Counted from the first letter of the stretch, positions 16,694-25,533 are shown. The stretch is 53,907 bases of DNA from an uncultured Lentisphaeria bacterium (GCA_905197955.1 CAJKAR010000032.1:1-53907); one strand, 5' to 3'. Translations and numbers: made by a program. The notes: generated by a model not told the origin, from the sequence alone.

Positions 16694-18012
16694 GATACCC
16701 CTCCGGACTGAAGACGCCGCAGTTTTGCATAGCCGAATTTGTGCAGAAGTTTCAACTCTCCGTTTTTGGCATCGGGTGGATAGATGCAGAAGCGGCTTCC
16801 CCGAAATCCTTCGGTCAGAGTGTTGTGAAGCTGTTCCGGATTGAGTCCATCGGCAAAATAGTAGAGTTCCGTGGAACCGTTCCAGTCGGCCGGCAGCTTG
16901 CCCTCCTGATGGGCGATCTCGCAGAGCGGGGTTCCGGGAAGAATCCGGATGCCGGAGAAGACAAGCGTATGCACCGGTTCGAGGGAGCGGAGATTGGAGA
17001 TCCCCCGCCGGACCGTTTCCATGGTCTCGCCCGGACCGCCGAACATGACGTTGGTTGTGACGCCGATTCCGTGTTTCCGGAGAAGGTCTGATGCGTTCCA
17101 TGCTTTTTCAAAGGTGAAATTTTTCCGGAGACCGCGCAGGGTTTCATCGGTGGAGGCGTCGATTCCGAGTTCTGCGGCGATCATGCCGCTGTCGCTCAGA
17201 AGTTCGACGTCGGACTCCGTCAGATGGGAGGGCGAGAGAAACGCGGCAAACGGAATCCGCAGTCCGCGTTTCCGGAGTGCGTTCAGAAGATGATGATACT
17301 TCCGCTCCGGATCGTTGAAGACCGCATCCACGAAATAGAACATTGCATCGGGAGCTCGCCGGGAGAGCGATTCGAGTTCCTGTGCGACCGATTCCGGATC
17401 CCGTTCCCGTACGGCGCGGCCTTCCAGCGTCGGATACGAACAGTAGGCGCAGGAAAATGGACAGCCCCGTTTGGTCTGAATCGGAATGATATGCGTCTCC
17501 TTGCCGTAATAATTCAGGAGATCGTCCGGGTAGAGCGCGGGAGACTGCGGACCAGTTTTCCCGCGGAAAAGACGCTGTTCGGGAAAATGTCCCTTTTCGA
17601 GTTCCGAAAGCAGCTGCACAATCGCAGTTTCTCCCTCTCCGATGATTCCGAAGTCCGCTCCGCTGGATTTCAGAATCTCTTCCGGCAGAAGCGAAAATCC
17701 GGGTCCGCCCAGCAGAATCGGCGCTCCGGAGAACTTCCGGCAAAGTGCGATGGTATCGAAGGCTGCCCGCAGAAGATTCCGTTCGGAACTCCGGCTGTTG
17801 ACCGTGTCCAGATTGCGGATGCTGATGCCGATTGCTTCCGGGTGGAATTTTGCTATGGTTTCCGGCAGAGCATCCGATCCGTTCGCGAGCAGATCAAACT
17901 GGCGGACGGTATGGCCTGCCTGTTCCGCCGCCGCGGCAATGACGCTCATTCCGAGCGGATAGACCGGATACGGATCGGTGCAGAGATTCGCGGCGATAAT
18001 CAGAAATCGCAT
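16690..18012 (-). CDS. B12-binding-domain radical SAM protein
   Basis: A 440-residue protein with an N-terminal cobalamin-binding-like Rossmann domain (about 1-150; GGPGFSLLPEEIL, GEGETA) and a radical SAM domain with the 4Fe-4S motif CxxxCxxC at Cys184, Cys188 and Cys191 (KRGCPFSCAYCSYP). The canonical DxHxxG cobalamin-ligand motif is not visible, so the corrinoid may bind base-off without a protein His ligand, as in many B12-radical SAM methylases. Proteins of this type are found in lipid-biosynthesis clusters, including those proposed for ladderanes. It probably modifies the acyl chain by methylation, C-C bond formation or ring formation. Overlaps with both neighbours suggest coupled translation. 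Confidence 0.92.
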   Translation of the reverse strand: MRFLIIAANLCTDPYPVYPLGMSVIAAAAEQAGHTVRQFDLLANGSDALPETIAKFHPEAIGISIRNLDTVNSRSSERNLLRAAFDTIALCRKFSGAPILLGGPGFSLLPEEILKSSGADFGIIGEGETAIVQLLSELEKGHFPEQRLFRGKTGPQSPALYPDDLLNYYGKETHIIPIQTKRGCPFSCAYCSYPTLEGRAVRERDPESVAQELESLSRRAPDAMFYFVDAVFNDPERKYHHLLNALRKRGLRIPFAAFLSPSHLTESDVELLSDSGMIAAELGIDASTDETLRGLRKNFTFEKAWNASDLLRKHGIGVTTNVMFGGPGETMETVRRGISNLRSLEPVHTLVFSGIRILPGTPLCEIAHQEGKLPADWNGSTELYYFADGLNPEQLHNTLTEGFRGSRFCIYPPDAKNGELKLLHKFGYAKLRRLQSGGVS

Positions 18013-18581
18013 GATTTTTTTCCTTCTTCTTCCTCTTCCTTTCCGCGCCCCAGACAGGAGACATGCAAAGTTCCTTTTTTGAATTCCAGCAGAAGGATTT
18101 CCGAGACGGCTGGATCCGCGAACAGGAGTTCCAGCTCTTCGTGCAGCTGTTTCCGGTCGGAAGCGGAATCCAGATAGAAGGCCGGTCCGTGCATCTTCAG
18201 GGCAATGGCGACTTCGCAGAGCGGAGTGGTGGGCAGAGTTCCTACAAAAAGCTGTCCGCGTCCGCCGTCGCGTCCGTGTTCAATGTAGTCGTTGAAGTAG
18301 AGAAGATTTTCCGAGTAACTGCCTTCGCTGCCGTATCCGAGGATCGGTATGGTATCGGCCGGAGTGATCTTTGCATCGTAGAGTGCGGCTATGCTTCCGA
18401 GAATTGCCTGTTTCACTTTTTCTCCGCCCCGGCGGAAATCCATGAGATTTGCTTCCGGAATGCCGTCAAGAGTGCGGAGCTGATTCAGAAGATCGTGGTA
18501 ATCGGATCCCTCCAGACGAATTTTTCCTCTCTGTGTGCGGAGTGTAAACTTCTCCAGAATGGCGCCTCCTTTTTGAATCAT
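18000..18581 (-). CDS. Ketosynthase-like truncated protein
   Basis: A 193-residue protein with faint thiolase-fold features: the segment GTLPTTPLCEVAIALKMHGPAFYLDSASD resembles the region around the active-site strand of short KS-like proteins, with Ser where the Cys would be, and the last ~40 residues form an acidic/basic tail (KEEEEEGKKSCDF). It lacks the two catalytic His. It overlaps the second ketosynthase upstream by four bases (ATGA) and the radical SAM gene downstream, mirroring the KS1/chain-length-factor pair in the same operon. I infer a non-catalytic partner of KS2; homology is weak by eye. Confidence 0.68.
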   Translation of the reverse strand: MIQKGGAILEKFTLRTQRGKIRLEGSDYHDLLNQLRTLDGIPEANLMDFRRGGEKVKQAILGSIAALYDAKITPADTIPILGYGSEGSYSENLLYFNDYIEHGRDGGRGQLFVGTLPTTPLCEVAIALKMHGPAFYLDSASDRKQLHEELELLFADPAVSEILLLEFKKGTLHVSCLGRGKEEEEEGKKSCDF

Positions 18582-19672
18582 GACTGAGCCTCCAGAAGAA
18601 TCGCCGCGTTCAGTCCGCCGAATCCGGAATTCAGCGAGAGTGCGAAATTCCCGTTGATGTGTTGTTCTTTCCGGGAGACCATCTGTTCCGCGCCCGGTTC
18701 AGGCGTTTCGAGTCCGGTTTGCGGGAAGAGCGATTTTCTCCGAAGCGCTTCGACCGCCAGAATCGCCTGGATCATTCCGGATGCTCCGAGCGTGTGTCCG
18801 CAGGAGCCTTTCGCGGATGCCAGCGGAATCGGATTGACGAAGACGCGCCGGATGGCGTTAATCTCCATTTCGTCGTTGTATTTTGTTCCGGTCCCGTGGC
18901 CGATGACCGCTCCGATCTTTTCCGGGGGAACGGTTCCGAGAGCTGTTCGGATGGCGTTTTCCAGTTCGGTCCCTTCCGGTCGGGGGGCTGTGATATGCAG
19001 AGCGTCGCCGCTCATGCCCGAACCCGCGATCCAGGCGGATGCCTCATGATGCACGGCGGCTTTTTCCGATGCAAGAATCAGAATACCTGCAGCTTCGCCG
19101 AGAAGCAGTCCTGAACGGTTCCGGTCATAGGGCCGCGGTATTTCGGCAGTCATGGCTCCGAGTGAGGCAAAACCGGAGAATGCAAATTCGCTGACCAGAT
19201 CGCAGGCTGCGACAATCACTTTTTCATGTTTTCCGGAGAGAATCATTCTGCGGGCGCGGTCGATTGCCGCATTGGTGGATGCGCAGGCTGCCGAGATGAT
19301 TCTGCCGCTGTTTTTGCGGAAGAGCTTCAAGGCATCTTCCAGCAGCAGGTGGAGCGTGCACGTTCCTTCCGAATGATAGAGACGATCAATTTCTCCAATG
19401 GTGCTGGCCATCAGGACCGGTGTTGATTCGGGAAGATCCGCAACCTGGGGTGCCAGAAATTCCAGCATAGGCAGACAAAGGGAGGTTCCGTTTCCGCATT
19501 GCAGTTCCGGAACGACCGCGGCGAGATTTGTTGGAAGATGTTCTGTGTCAAAACGATTGATCGGCTGGAACGCATGATTTCCCGCATAGAGTTCCCGAAT
19601 GCACGATTCCTTTCCGAAGCCGCAGGCGCAGACGAGTTCCGCGCCGATGACTGCACAGCGTCCATCAGTCAT
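18578..19672 (-). CDS. Beta-ketoacyl-ACP synthase (KS2)
   Basis: A 364-residue condensing enzyme with the full triad: Cys130 (IISAACASTNAAID), His259 (GHGTGTKYND) and His293 (KGSCGHTLGASG). It is about 40 residues shorter than FabF, mostly before the active site. I chose ATG 19672, preceded by AGGAG; the frame extends 55 codons further but that part overlaps the thioesterase gene. It differs enough from KS1 to suggest separate tasks, such as priming versus extension. It overlaps the thioesterase by eight bases and the truncated KS-like gene by four. Confidence 0.92.
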   Translation of the reverse strand: MTDGRCAVIGAELVCACGFGKESCIRELYAGNHAFQPINRFDTEHLPTNLAAVVPELQCGNGTSLCLPMLEFLAPQVADLPESTPVLMASTIGEIDRLYHSEGTCTLHLLLEDALKLFRKNSGRIISAACASTNAAIDRARRMILSGKHEKVIVAACDLVSEFAFSGFASLGAMTAEIPRPYDRNRSGLLLGEAAGILILASEKAAVHHEASAWIAGSGMSGDALHITAPRPEGTELENAIRTALGTVPPEKIGAVIGHGTGTKYNDEMEINAIRRVFVNPIPLASAKGSCGHTLGASGMIQAILAVEALRRKSLFPQTGLETPEPGAEQMVSRKEQHINGNFALSLNSGFGGLNAAILLEAQS

Positions 19673-20138
19673 GGAACTCTCCTGCCTGCCAGCGCTTCCG
19701 GCAGTTTTCCCACAGTTCCGGGGTACAGAAAAGCGGCTCTCCGGAGTCGAGATCGATGAAGAGCTGGACTGTAAAACCGGTACAGACAATCTCTTGAGAG
19801 CTGTTTTGAATGCAGTATTCCGTGTTGAGACGCGCACCTTCGGACCAGATCAGGGAGGCGGTAATGGAACAGAAAACATCCAGACGGAGTGGTTTGAAAT
19901 AGTCGATATGTATCTGAGCGATCGGAGCCGCGATTCCGGCCTTCCGGTAAGCAGCGTAAGTGAGTCCGCATTTATGTCCGAGTTCGGTTTGAGCCTCTTC
20001 GAAAAGAGCTGGATAACGGCCGTGCCAGACAATGCCGAGGGCATCGACATCGCTGAAACGGATTCTTCGCGTTATTGTGATGCTGACGGGCATCGGAGCA
20101 TTTGGTTCTGTTTCAAAATAGTGTTTTTTTCTGCGCAT
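19665..20138 (-). CDS. Acyl-CoA/ACP thioesterase (4HBT hotdog)
   Basis: A 157-residue hotdog thioesterase of the 4HBT/YbgC type. The motif FSDVDALGIVWHGRYPALFEE carries the catalytic Asp and the conserved D-x-x-G-x-x-x-H-x-x-Y pattern. It opens the lipid operon and probably releases acyl chains from the carrier, or edits misprimed ones. The open frame includes an earlier ATG at 20159, but a promoter-like TTGTAA-17-TATATT would place the transcript start at about that base, and AGGAA lies eight bases upstream of ATG 20138, so I favour the later start. Aryl-polyene-type clusters also carry such a thioesterase. Confidence 0.88.
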   Translation of the reverse strand: MRRKKHYFETEPNAPMPVSITITRRIRFSDVDALGIVWHGRYPALFEEAQTELGHKCGLTYAAYRKAGIAAPIAQIHIDYFKPLRLDVFCSITASLIWSEGARLNTEYCIQNSSQEIVCTGFTVQLFIDLDSGEPLFCTPELWENCRKRWQAGEFHD

Positions 20139-20165
20139 GTCTGGTTCCTGTCGTTCCATTTTATA

Positions 20166-20194
20166 AATATAGTGAAGGAGAGGGTGTTTTACAA
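20166..20194 (-). promoter_or_regulatory. Predicted sigma-70 promoter of the lipid operon
   Basis: On the minus strand, TTGTAA (20189-20194) and TATATT (20166-20171) are separated by 17 bases. The expected start is near 20159, just upstream of the thioesterase ATG at 20138. Confidence 0.6.
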
Positions 20195-20482
20195 ATGTTT
20201 GTTTTCGATTCCGGAGAAAAACTCTTTTCCTGGATGGAGATTTTTCCGGAAATCGGGCTTTTTCTGGAAGTGTGAAAATCAGCTTTATTTCTATAGATTG
20301 ATTTAAAAATCCATCTTTCTTATAATTTGTTTTTTATTCTTCCAAGGAGGAGACCTTCTTTTTTTTCTTTATAAAATGCTATAAAAATATGGAATAGAGA
20401 TTTACTCAGAAATCTAATCAGCGTTATTCCATTGATCTTTTTTTTGTGATTTGATATTCTAACTTTTGAAACAAAATGACTG

Positions 20483-20511
20483 TTGACAAAAAACAGCGGA
20501 TCTGTTATAAT
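20483..20511 (+). promoter_or_regulatory. Consensus sigma-70 promoter of the prepilin-glycosidase unit
   Basis: TTGACA (20483-20488), 17 bases, TATAAT (20506-20511): both boxes are perfect consensus. It lies about 50 bases upstream of the prepilin ATG at 20563. The promoter of the second glycosidase (25505-25533) shares the TGTTGACAAA and TATAATTAT context. Confidence 0.9.
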
Positions 20512-20562
20512 TATAATATAGATTTAAGAAATGAAGCATGGATGAAAACAAGGATGATGTGT

Positions 20563-21303
20563 ATGAAGAAAACAAGAAAATCCGTATTGCATTTTACATT
20601 GATAGAGCTCCTGGTGGTGATTGCGATCATTGCTGTACTGGCGGGACTTCTCCTGCCAGCTTTGAATTCAGCGCGTGACAAAGGGATCAGTATTTCATGC
20701 ATGAACACAATGCGGACTTTGGGATTTGCCTCCGTTCAGTATGCGGGAAGCTATAATGAATACTGGGTTCCCTATAATCGGGGAGGGGATGCAAATTATG
20801 CGAAATGGTATAATGGGAATCGGGAATTCGCATCTCTTCACGGCCTTCCGGTCGGTAGCGTGGAGATGCGGTTCGTGAAAACGGCTTCCGTCTGCAGAGG
20901 GGCAACCCTGCTGCGGGCGACGGATGCTCGTTATCCCAGTCCGGCGTGGATCTGCATGGAAAATGTCTATGCCAACGGACTTCATCTGGATGTGGAAAAC
21001 GGTCCGTTTGCGGATACCTGGGAATACCGTTTTGTTCGTCTGAACAAGGTCAAACAGCCGTCCTCCCGCTTCGGTTTTCTGGAGACAAACAACGAGGGCC
21101 GCACCAATAGCAATTACAAGTGGGCGGACTGGATCGCCGACCGAAACGCTGTAAAAACAGTTCCCGCCTATCGCCATAACGGCGGACGGGCAATGAATAT
21201 CGCCTTCTTCGACGGTCATGCCGAGCTCCGGGATTATACCAGAGTAGACTACACATCCTCAGCGGATCCGAATTACAACTTCTGGCGTCCCTACAAGTAC
21301 TGA
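20563..21303 (+). CDS. Prepilin-type (pseudopilin-like) protein
   Basis: A 246-residue protein with a type IV prepilin/pseudopilin N-terminus: a short basic leader, HFTLIELLVVIAIIAVLAG (mature Phe, Glu at +5, hydrophobic helix), then LLPALNSARDKG. The C-terminal part has the NIAFFDGHAEL motif common in the very numerous Lentisphaerota/Planctomycetota proteins of this type. The usual Gly before the mature Phe is His here, so processing may be inefficient. I chose ATG 20563 because AAGGA precedes it and earlier ATGs overlap the promoter. It is followed 53 bases later by a secreted glycosidase in the same unit, suggesting a shared export or surface role. Confidence 0.9.
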   Translation: MKKTRKSVLHFTLIELLVVIAIIAVLAGLLLPALNSARDKGISISCMNTMRTLGFASVQYAGSYNEYWVPYNRGGDANYAKWYNGNREFASLHGLPVGSVEMRFVKTASVCRGATLLRATDARYPSPAWICMENVYANGLHLDVENGPFADTWEYRFVRLNKVKQPSSRFGFLETNNEGRTNSNYKWADWIADRNAVKTVPAYRHNGGRAMNIAFFDGHAELRDYTRVDYTSSADPNYNFWRPYKY

Positions 21304-21356
21304 ATAGCATGGCGTTTCCATCATTTGAACCCAAAAAGTAAAGGAGTTTTTTTCTA

Positions 21357-24300
21357 ATGATGTACAAGACAGGTATTTTGTGCCTTTTGCTGGGAGGTCT
21401 GGTTCCGTTTGCGGAAGCGCTGCCTCTCTGGATTCGCCCCGATGCGAAAAGCGGAGCGTTTCAGGTGGAGCAGGTGCAGGTGCGTTTGAGTCATTTCAAC
21501 ACAAAATGGATCGGCGTTGAACAGAAAGGTGGAGCCGTGACCGGAAAAGCGACGAACTCTCCGGAAGCCTTCTCATTCAAAGGAAACTGGAAAGTCGGGA
21601 ATGATTCGTTTACGCTGGAGGAGAGCATCCGCCGCATTTCCGGCGATACGGTGGAGTACCGGGCAAAAGTCTTTTCCGACCGGCCGGTGGATACCAGTTC
21701 GATCCGTCTGAATTTCGTGCTCCCTCTGGAGATCGTGAAGGACAGAAGCGTACGGATCGGCAAGGAGCGTCTCCGGTATTCGAAAGAGGTTTCCAAAAAG
21801 GTGCATCCGTTTTCCCGGGTCGAAGTTGTCGAAATTGAACTGCCGGAAGGGACGCTGGAGATCCGCGGCGAACCGTTTTCCGCCGTGTTTCAGGACAATC
21901 GTGTCTATCTGCCGAAAAACAGCAAGTCGCCGGGAACCTATACTGTGCATGTTCATCCGCAGAAGTCGGTCCGGAAAAAAGATCAGCCGACCAGCGCGGA
22001 GTTCCGTTATACATTCTCTTTCAAAGGTCTCAAATCCGTTCCGCTGGATTTGAGCAAAGTGGCGAACCGCGGGTTCCGCGATGATGTCGCCGGCGACGGC
22101 AAAGGCGGATGGAACGATCAGGGCCCCCGCAATGACCTGCGGATGTTCCGGCCCGGAGACTACCGTTTCTTCGGCGTGGAATTCCATGTGATCGACCCCG
22201 CGAAAACCGGCGAGAAAAGCTGTGTCGTCCTGAACGGCGAGAAGCAGACCTGCTTTCTGGACTCCGCAACCATCGGAAGTGCCGGAAAGAAAGGAAAGTA
22301 TCTCTATCTGCTCCATGCCAATGCCTATTCGGGCAGCAAGGAGAAATCCGGCTCGATTTCCGTGAAGTTCGCCGACGGCTCCAAACAGGAGATCCTTGTA
22401 CGCGACCGGGTTGATGTCGGCAACTGGTGGGGCGCGATCAACTGGAAGAACGCCCACATTGTCTGGAAGGGATCCAACGACAGCTCCGTGCTTGGACTCT
22501 ACATGACCGGTTTTGAACTGAAACGGAACGATCCTGTGGAAATCACGTTCGGCAAGGGCGATTACTCCGTCTGGATGATCGTTGCGGCGAGTCTGACCGA
22601 CCGGAAAGCCACACCGTATCTCACCGATTCCACCGTCTATATTCTGCCGGGAGAAAAGTGGCGTCCGATTTCCATTCAGGAGATCGCACCGGGCTCTCTG
22701 CTGGATTTCTCCGGACGCATTGATGCTCCCGCCGGAAAGTACGGTCATGTCACGGTTTCCGAAGAAGGACATTTTGTTTTTGCGAACGCTCAGGAGAAAC
22801 GGGTCCGTTTCCTCGGTGTGAATCTCTGCGCCGATCCCGGATTTTTCATGTCGAAGAAGACGGCGGAAGTCTTTGCAAAACGCATGGCGCGCGCCGGGTA
22901 CAATACGGTTCGTCTGCACCATTTCGAAAAAGCGCTGAGCGACCGGAAGGCAAAATTCTCCTATGAACTCGATAAAGAACGTCTTGATCTTCTGGATTAT
23001 CTGATCTACTGCTTGAAGAAAAACGGCGTTTACGTAACCTACGATCTTTATTGCAGCCGTCAGATCCGGAAAGGCGAACTGCCCGAACTCGGAGACTTCA
23101 AGGCAGGAGTCTGTTTCTTCGATTCCTACCGCGAAAACTGGAAGGAATACACCCGCCGCCTGATGACTCATGTGAATCCCTATACGAAGATGCGCTGGGC
23201 TGACGATCCCGTTTTTTTCTGTCTGAATCTGGTAAACGAGAATCCGCTGATCCTGAAGTGGAACACTGGCGGAGAGAAAGAGATTCTGCGTTTGTATCGC
23301 GAGTGGCTCCGTTCGAAAAAGCTGGATACTGAGGAAAACAGGAATGCCAGACAGGGCGTTTTCTTCCAGTTCCTTACGGAATACCAGAATCGGACGATTC
23401 TCTGGATGAAGGAGTTTGTCCGGAAGGAGATCGGTTCGAAAACGCTGATTACGGATCTCAACTGCGGCGGTCCCAACGGTCCGAATCCGTATCTGACGCG
23501 TTCCCGGACTCTGCTGGATCTCGTGGACCAGCACACCTACAACGATCACCCGATGATCCTCGAAACCTGGAATCCGCCGGTTCTGTTCAAACAGAAATCG
23601 CTGATTCCCGGAGGCGTCGGAATTTCCGCGCTGCGGATGTTCGGCAAGCCCTTCCTGGTCAGCGAATACGGGTTCTGCCATCCGAACCGCTACATCGCGG
23701 AACACGGGCCGGTCATGGGCGCTTACGCCGCACTTCAGGACTGGGACGGGATGATCTATTTCCAGTACGCCTGGTCGCACCGGATTGTCCGGATGGAGTC
23801 GGAATACACGGCGTGGTCCGGCTATTTCGATACCCTCTCGAATCCGGTGAAGCGTCTTTCCGACTACATTGTCTGGTTCCTGTTCATCCGTGGGGACGTC
23901 CGTCCGGCGGAGACCGGCGCAGCGATCGGGTTGAATGATCTCCCCTGGACGCAGGCGGGCAATGTGACAAGAGAGCTTATGCGGCTCGGAAAGATCGAAC
24001 GGATCGGCGTGCTTCCGGAAAATCGGAACATGAAAAATGTCCGCCGGATCCGTCCTTCCTCAATCCCCGCGCCGGGAAAGGTTTCGGTCAGCTCCACGAA
24101 GGAAGTCATCTCGGACAACACGCTTCCGGAGATGAAAGTCATTACCCCGAAGAGCGAGTGCATCACCACGGAAAAAGCGAGTGCGGCGGCAAATATTCTC
24201 TCCTTCTGCAACGGCACCGCCTTTCAGACCCTTTCCGTTCATTCGCTGGACAACCGCCCCCTGAAGGAATCCGATTCTCTCCTGTTCTTCCATCTCACGG

Positions 24301-24557
24301 ATACCAAGAACACTGGCGAAAAGTTTTCCGGTCCCGATCTGAGACATCTTCTGGATTACGGAAGAGCGCCGATGCTTCAGGAGATCGCCTCCGCCGATGT
24401 TTCCCTCCGGCTTCCTCCGGGAAACTGGAAGGTTTCCGCGTTGAACATGAGCGGTACAGTGAAGTCGGTTGTCAAATCGGTTTACCGTGATGGCGTGCTC
24501 CGTTTCACGCCATCCACAAGGAATGCCTTGATCTATCACATTGAAAAGATACGCTGA
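21357..24557 (+). CDS. Secreted clan-A glycoside hydrolase-like protein 1
   Basis: A 1066-residue secreted enzyme with a signal peptide (about 1-22, cleavage after AEA). Residues ~23-220 and ~220-450 form beta-rich accessory modules, including the segment NRGFRDDVAGDGKGGWNDQG. A TIM barrel of GH clan A (GH5-like) follows from about residue 475 (KRVRFLGVNLCA, AGYNTVRLHHFE). Predicted acid/base Glu628 is in NLVNENP and nucleophile Glu770 in LVSEYGF. The C-terminal ~200 residues are another beta module. It probably cuts a plant or mucin polysaccharide. A paralogue lies at 25667-28855. It is in one unit with the upstream prepilin gene and is followed by C10 and a strong terminator. Confidence 0.88.
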   Translation: MMYKTGILCLLLGGLVPFAEALPLWIRPDAKSGAFQVEQVQVRLSHFNTKWIGVEQKGGAVTGKATNSPEAFSFKGNWKVGNDSFTLEESIRRISGDTVEYRAKVFSDRPVDTSSIRLNFVLPLEIVKDRSVRIGKERLRYSKEVSKKVHPFSRVEVVEIELPEGTLEIRGEPFSAVFQDNRVYLPKNSKSPGTYTVHVHPQKSVRKKDQPTSAEFRYTFSFKGLKSVPLDLSKVANRGFRDDVAGDGKGGWNDQGPRNDLRMFRPGDYRFFGVEFHVIDPAKTGEKSCVVLNGEKQTCFLDSATIGSAGKKGKYLYLLHANAYSGSKEKSGSISVKFADGSKQEILVRDRVDVGNWWGAINWKNAHIVWKGSNDSSVLGLYMTGFELKRNDPVEITFGKGDYSVWMIVAASLTDRKATPYLTDSTVYILPGEKWRPISIQEIAPGSLLDFSGRIDAPAGKYGHVTVSEEGHFVFANAQEKRVRFLGVNLCADPGFFMSKKTAEVFAKRMARAGYNTVRLHHFEKALSDRKAKFSYELDKERLDLLDYLIYCLKKNGVYVTYDLYCSRQIRKGELPELGDFKAGVCFFDSYRENWKEYTRRLMTHVNPYTKMRWADDPVFFCLNLVNENPLILKWNTGGEKEILRLYREWLRSKKLDTEENRNARQGVFFQFLTEYQNRTILWMKEFVRKEIGSKTLITDLNCGGPNGPNPYLTRSRTLLDLVDQHTYNDHPMILETWNPPVLFKQKSLIPGGVGISALRMFGKPFLVSEYGFCHPNRYIAEHGPVMGAYAALQDWDGMIYFQYAWSHRIVRMESEYTAWSGYFDTLSNPVKRLSDYIVWFLFIRGDVRPAETGAAIGLNDLPWTQAGNVTRELMRLGKIERIGVLPENRNMKNVRRIRPSSIPAPGKVSVSSTKEVISDNTLPEMKVITPKSECITTEKASAAANILSFCNGTAFQTLSVHSLDNRPLKESDSLLFFHLTDTKNTGEKFSGPDLRHLLDYGRAPMLQEIASADVSLRLPPGNWKVSALNMSGTVKSVVKSVYRDGVLRFTPSTRNALIYHIEKIR

Positions 24558-24567
24558 CCCCCCCCCC
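24558..24567 (+). repeat. C10 homopolymer after the stop codon
   Basis: Ten cytosines follow the TGA of the first glycosidase directly. Being outside the frame it cannot shift the protein, but the tract is unstable by nature. Confidence 0.8.
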
Positions 24568-24576
24568 GTTCTTTTC

Positions 24577-24623
24577 CGCATCCCGCGGTCCGGATTGCTC
24601 CCACCCGCGGGATGCGTTTTTTT
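24577..24623 (+). terminator. Rho-independent terminator
   Basis: CGCATCCCGCGG (24577-24588) and CCGCGGGATGCG (24605-24616) form a perfect 12-bp stem followed by T7. It ends the prepilin-glycosidase unit. Confidence 0.95.
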
Positions 24624-24638
24624 GTATCTTTTCGGTGT

Positions 24639-25457
24639 TCAGGAATGAGCCTCTTTCCGGTATGCCATCGGACCGAGCCCTGTGCTTCGTTTGATGAAAC
24701 GGGAGAAAGTTCTCGGGTCGTGGAATCCGCATTCTCTGGAGATGAGTTCGATTGGCAGGTCGCTGCCTTCCAGCAAGCCGAGAGCCTTCTGCAATTTCAT
24801 GTTTAGAATGTAGCGTCCGGGAGAAAGATTGGTATGTGTCTGAAAAATTCGGGTCAGCGTGGCGCGCGAAATACCGATTGCGTCGCAGAGAAATTCAATG
24901 CCCAGTTCCGGATTGCTGATGTTTGCACGGATCAATGTCAGAATCTGGCGGATGAGCTTTTCCGTGGACTGGACCGTGTTGTCCTCGCCTGCCATGTAGG
25001 CGAGAATTTCCATGATGATGGCGCTTTTCCGGCGGATCTGCAGTGGGGAGGAGTCACTCATGATGGATTCCAGTTCATTGAACAGCGCCTCCGGGTAGAC
25101 ATCGACAATCTGATGGCGCGGGTACTGATAGGAAAACATGAAGGCGTCCGCCAGCGGACCGTCGAAGCAGAGCCATCGCGAGGTACATTCATCGGAAAGA
25201 CAGGTCAGAAAACGCTCCTCGCCGGATAGATTGTAAAAAACGTGATTCGGTCCCAGAACCACTTTCTTGTTCGCGACAATCGTTTCACAAAGTCCGGATA
25301 AAATCCATCGGATTTCCACAAATTGATTCAAAAGTCTACCTTTGAATTTTGCTTCTCCCTTCTTATTGATGGATACCCCCGTGCTATGTGCGTAAAACGG
25401 GAGCGGGATCAGCGGTCTTTCTTGCGAAACCTGTCGGGTGAAAAAAGTGTTTCCCAT
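24639..25457 (-). CDS. AraC-family transcriptional regulator 1
   Basis: A 272-residue AraC/XylS regulator. The N-terminal ~150 residues form a cupin-like sensor, and the C-terminal ~100 residues carry two helix-turn-helix motifs (LCDAIGISRATLTRIFQ and ISRECGFHDPRTFSRFIKR, ending STGLGPMAYRK). AAAGGAG precedes ATG. It lies between two paralogous glycosidase genes and diverges from the second, so it probably controls one or both in response to a sugar. Promoters of both target genes share sequence, which fits common control. Confidence 0.94.
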   Translation of the reverse strand: MGNTFFTRQVSQERPLIPLPFYAHSTGVSINKKGEAKFKGRLLNQFVEIRWILSGLCETIVANKKVVLGPNHVFYNLSGEERFLTCLSDECTSRWLCFDGPLADAFMFSYQYPRHQIVDVYPEALFNELESIMSDSSPLQIRRKSAIIMEILAYMAGEDNTVQSTEKLIRQILTLIRANISNPELGIEFLCDAIGISRATLTRIFQTHTNLSPGRYILNMKLQKALGLLEGSDLPIELISRECGFHDPRTFSRFIKRSTGLGPMAYRKEAHS

Positions 25458-25504
25458 GATCTCTCCTTTGAGTTTTTCTTCTACCTATTGAGAGAAAATG
25501 TCTG

Positions 25505-25533
25505 TTGACAAACTCCGGGAAATATAGTATAAT
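25505..25533 (+). promoter_or_regulatory. Consensus sigma-70 promoter of glycosidase 2
   Basis: TTGACA (25505-25510), 17 bases, TATAAT (25528-25533), both perfect. It lies 48 bases upstream of the divergent AraC start and about 130 bases before the glycosidase ATG. That leaves a long leader where a regulator could bind. Confidence 0.88.

Larger units (their letters stand above)
20139..20562. other. Divergent promoter region
   Basis: This AT-rich gap of 424 bases separates the lipid operon from the prepilin gene. It holds a predicted promoter for each direction (minus at 20166-20194, plus at 20483-20511) and no convincing gene. Confidence 0.7.

Noticed and set aside
15524..17101. A 525-residue form of the glycosyltransferase
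   Set aside because: The first 136 residues are read antisense-like within the radical SAM gene; the family start and ribosome site are at 16693.
20476..20562. Earlier start codons for the prepilin gene
   Set aside because: They overlap the perfect promoter boxes and would precede the transcript start or give a non-prepilin leader.
21491..23780. Long open frames antisense to the glycosidase genes
   Set aside because: They mirror the codon bias of the real genes, have no ribosome sites and contain no recognisable domains.
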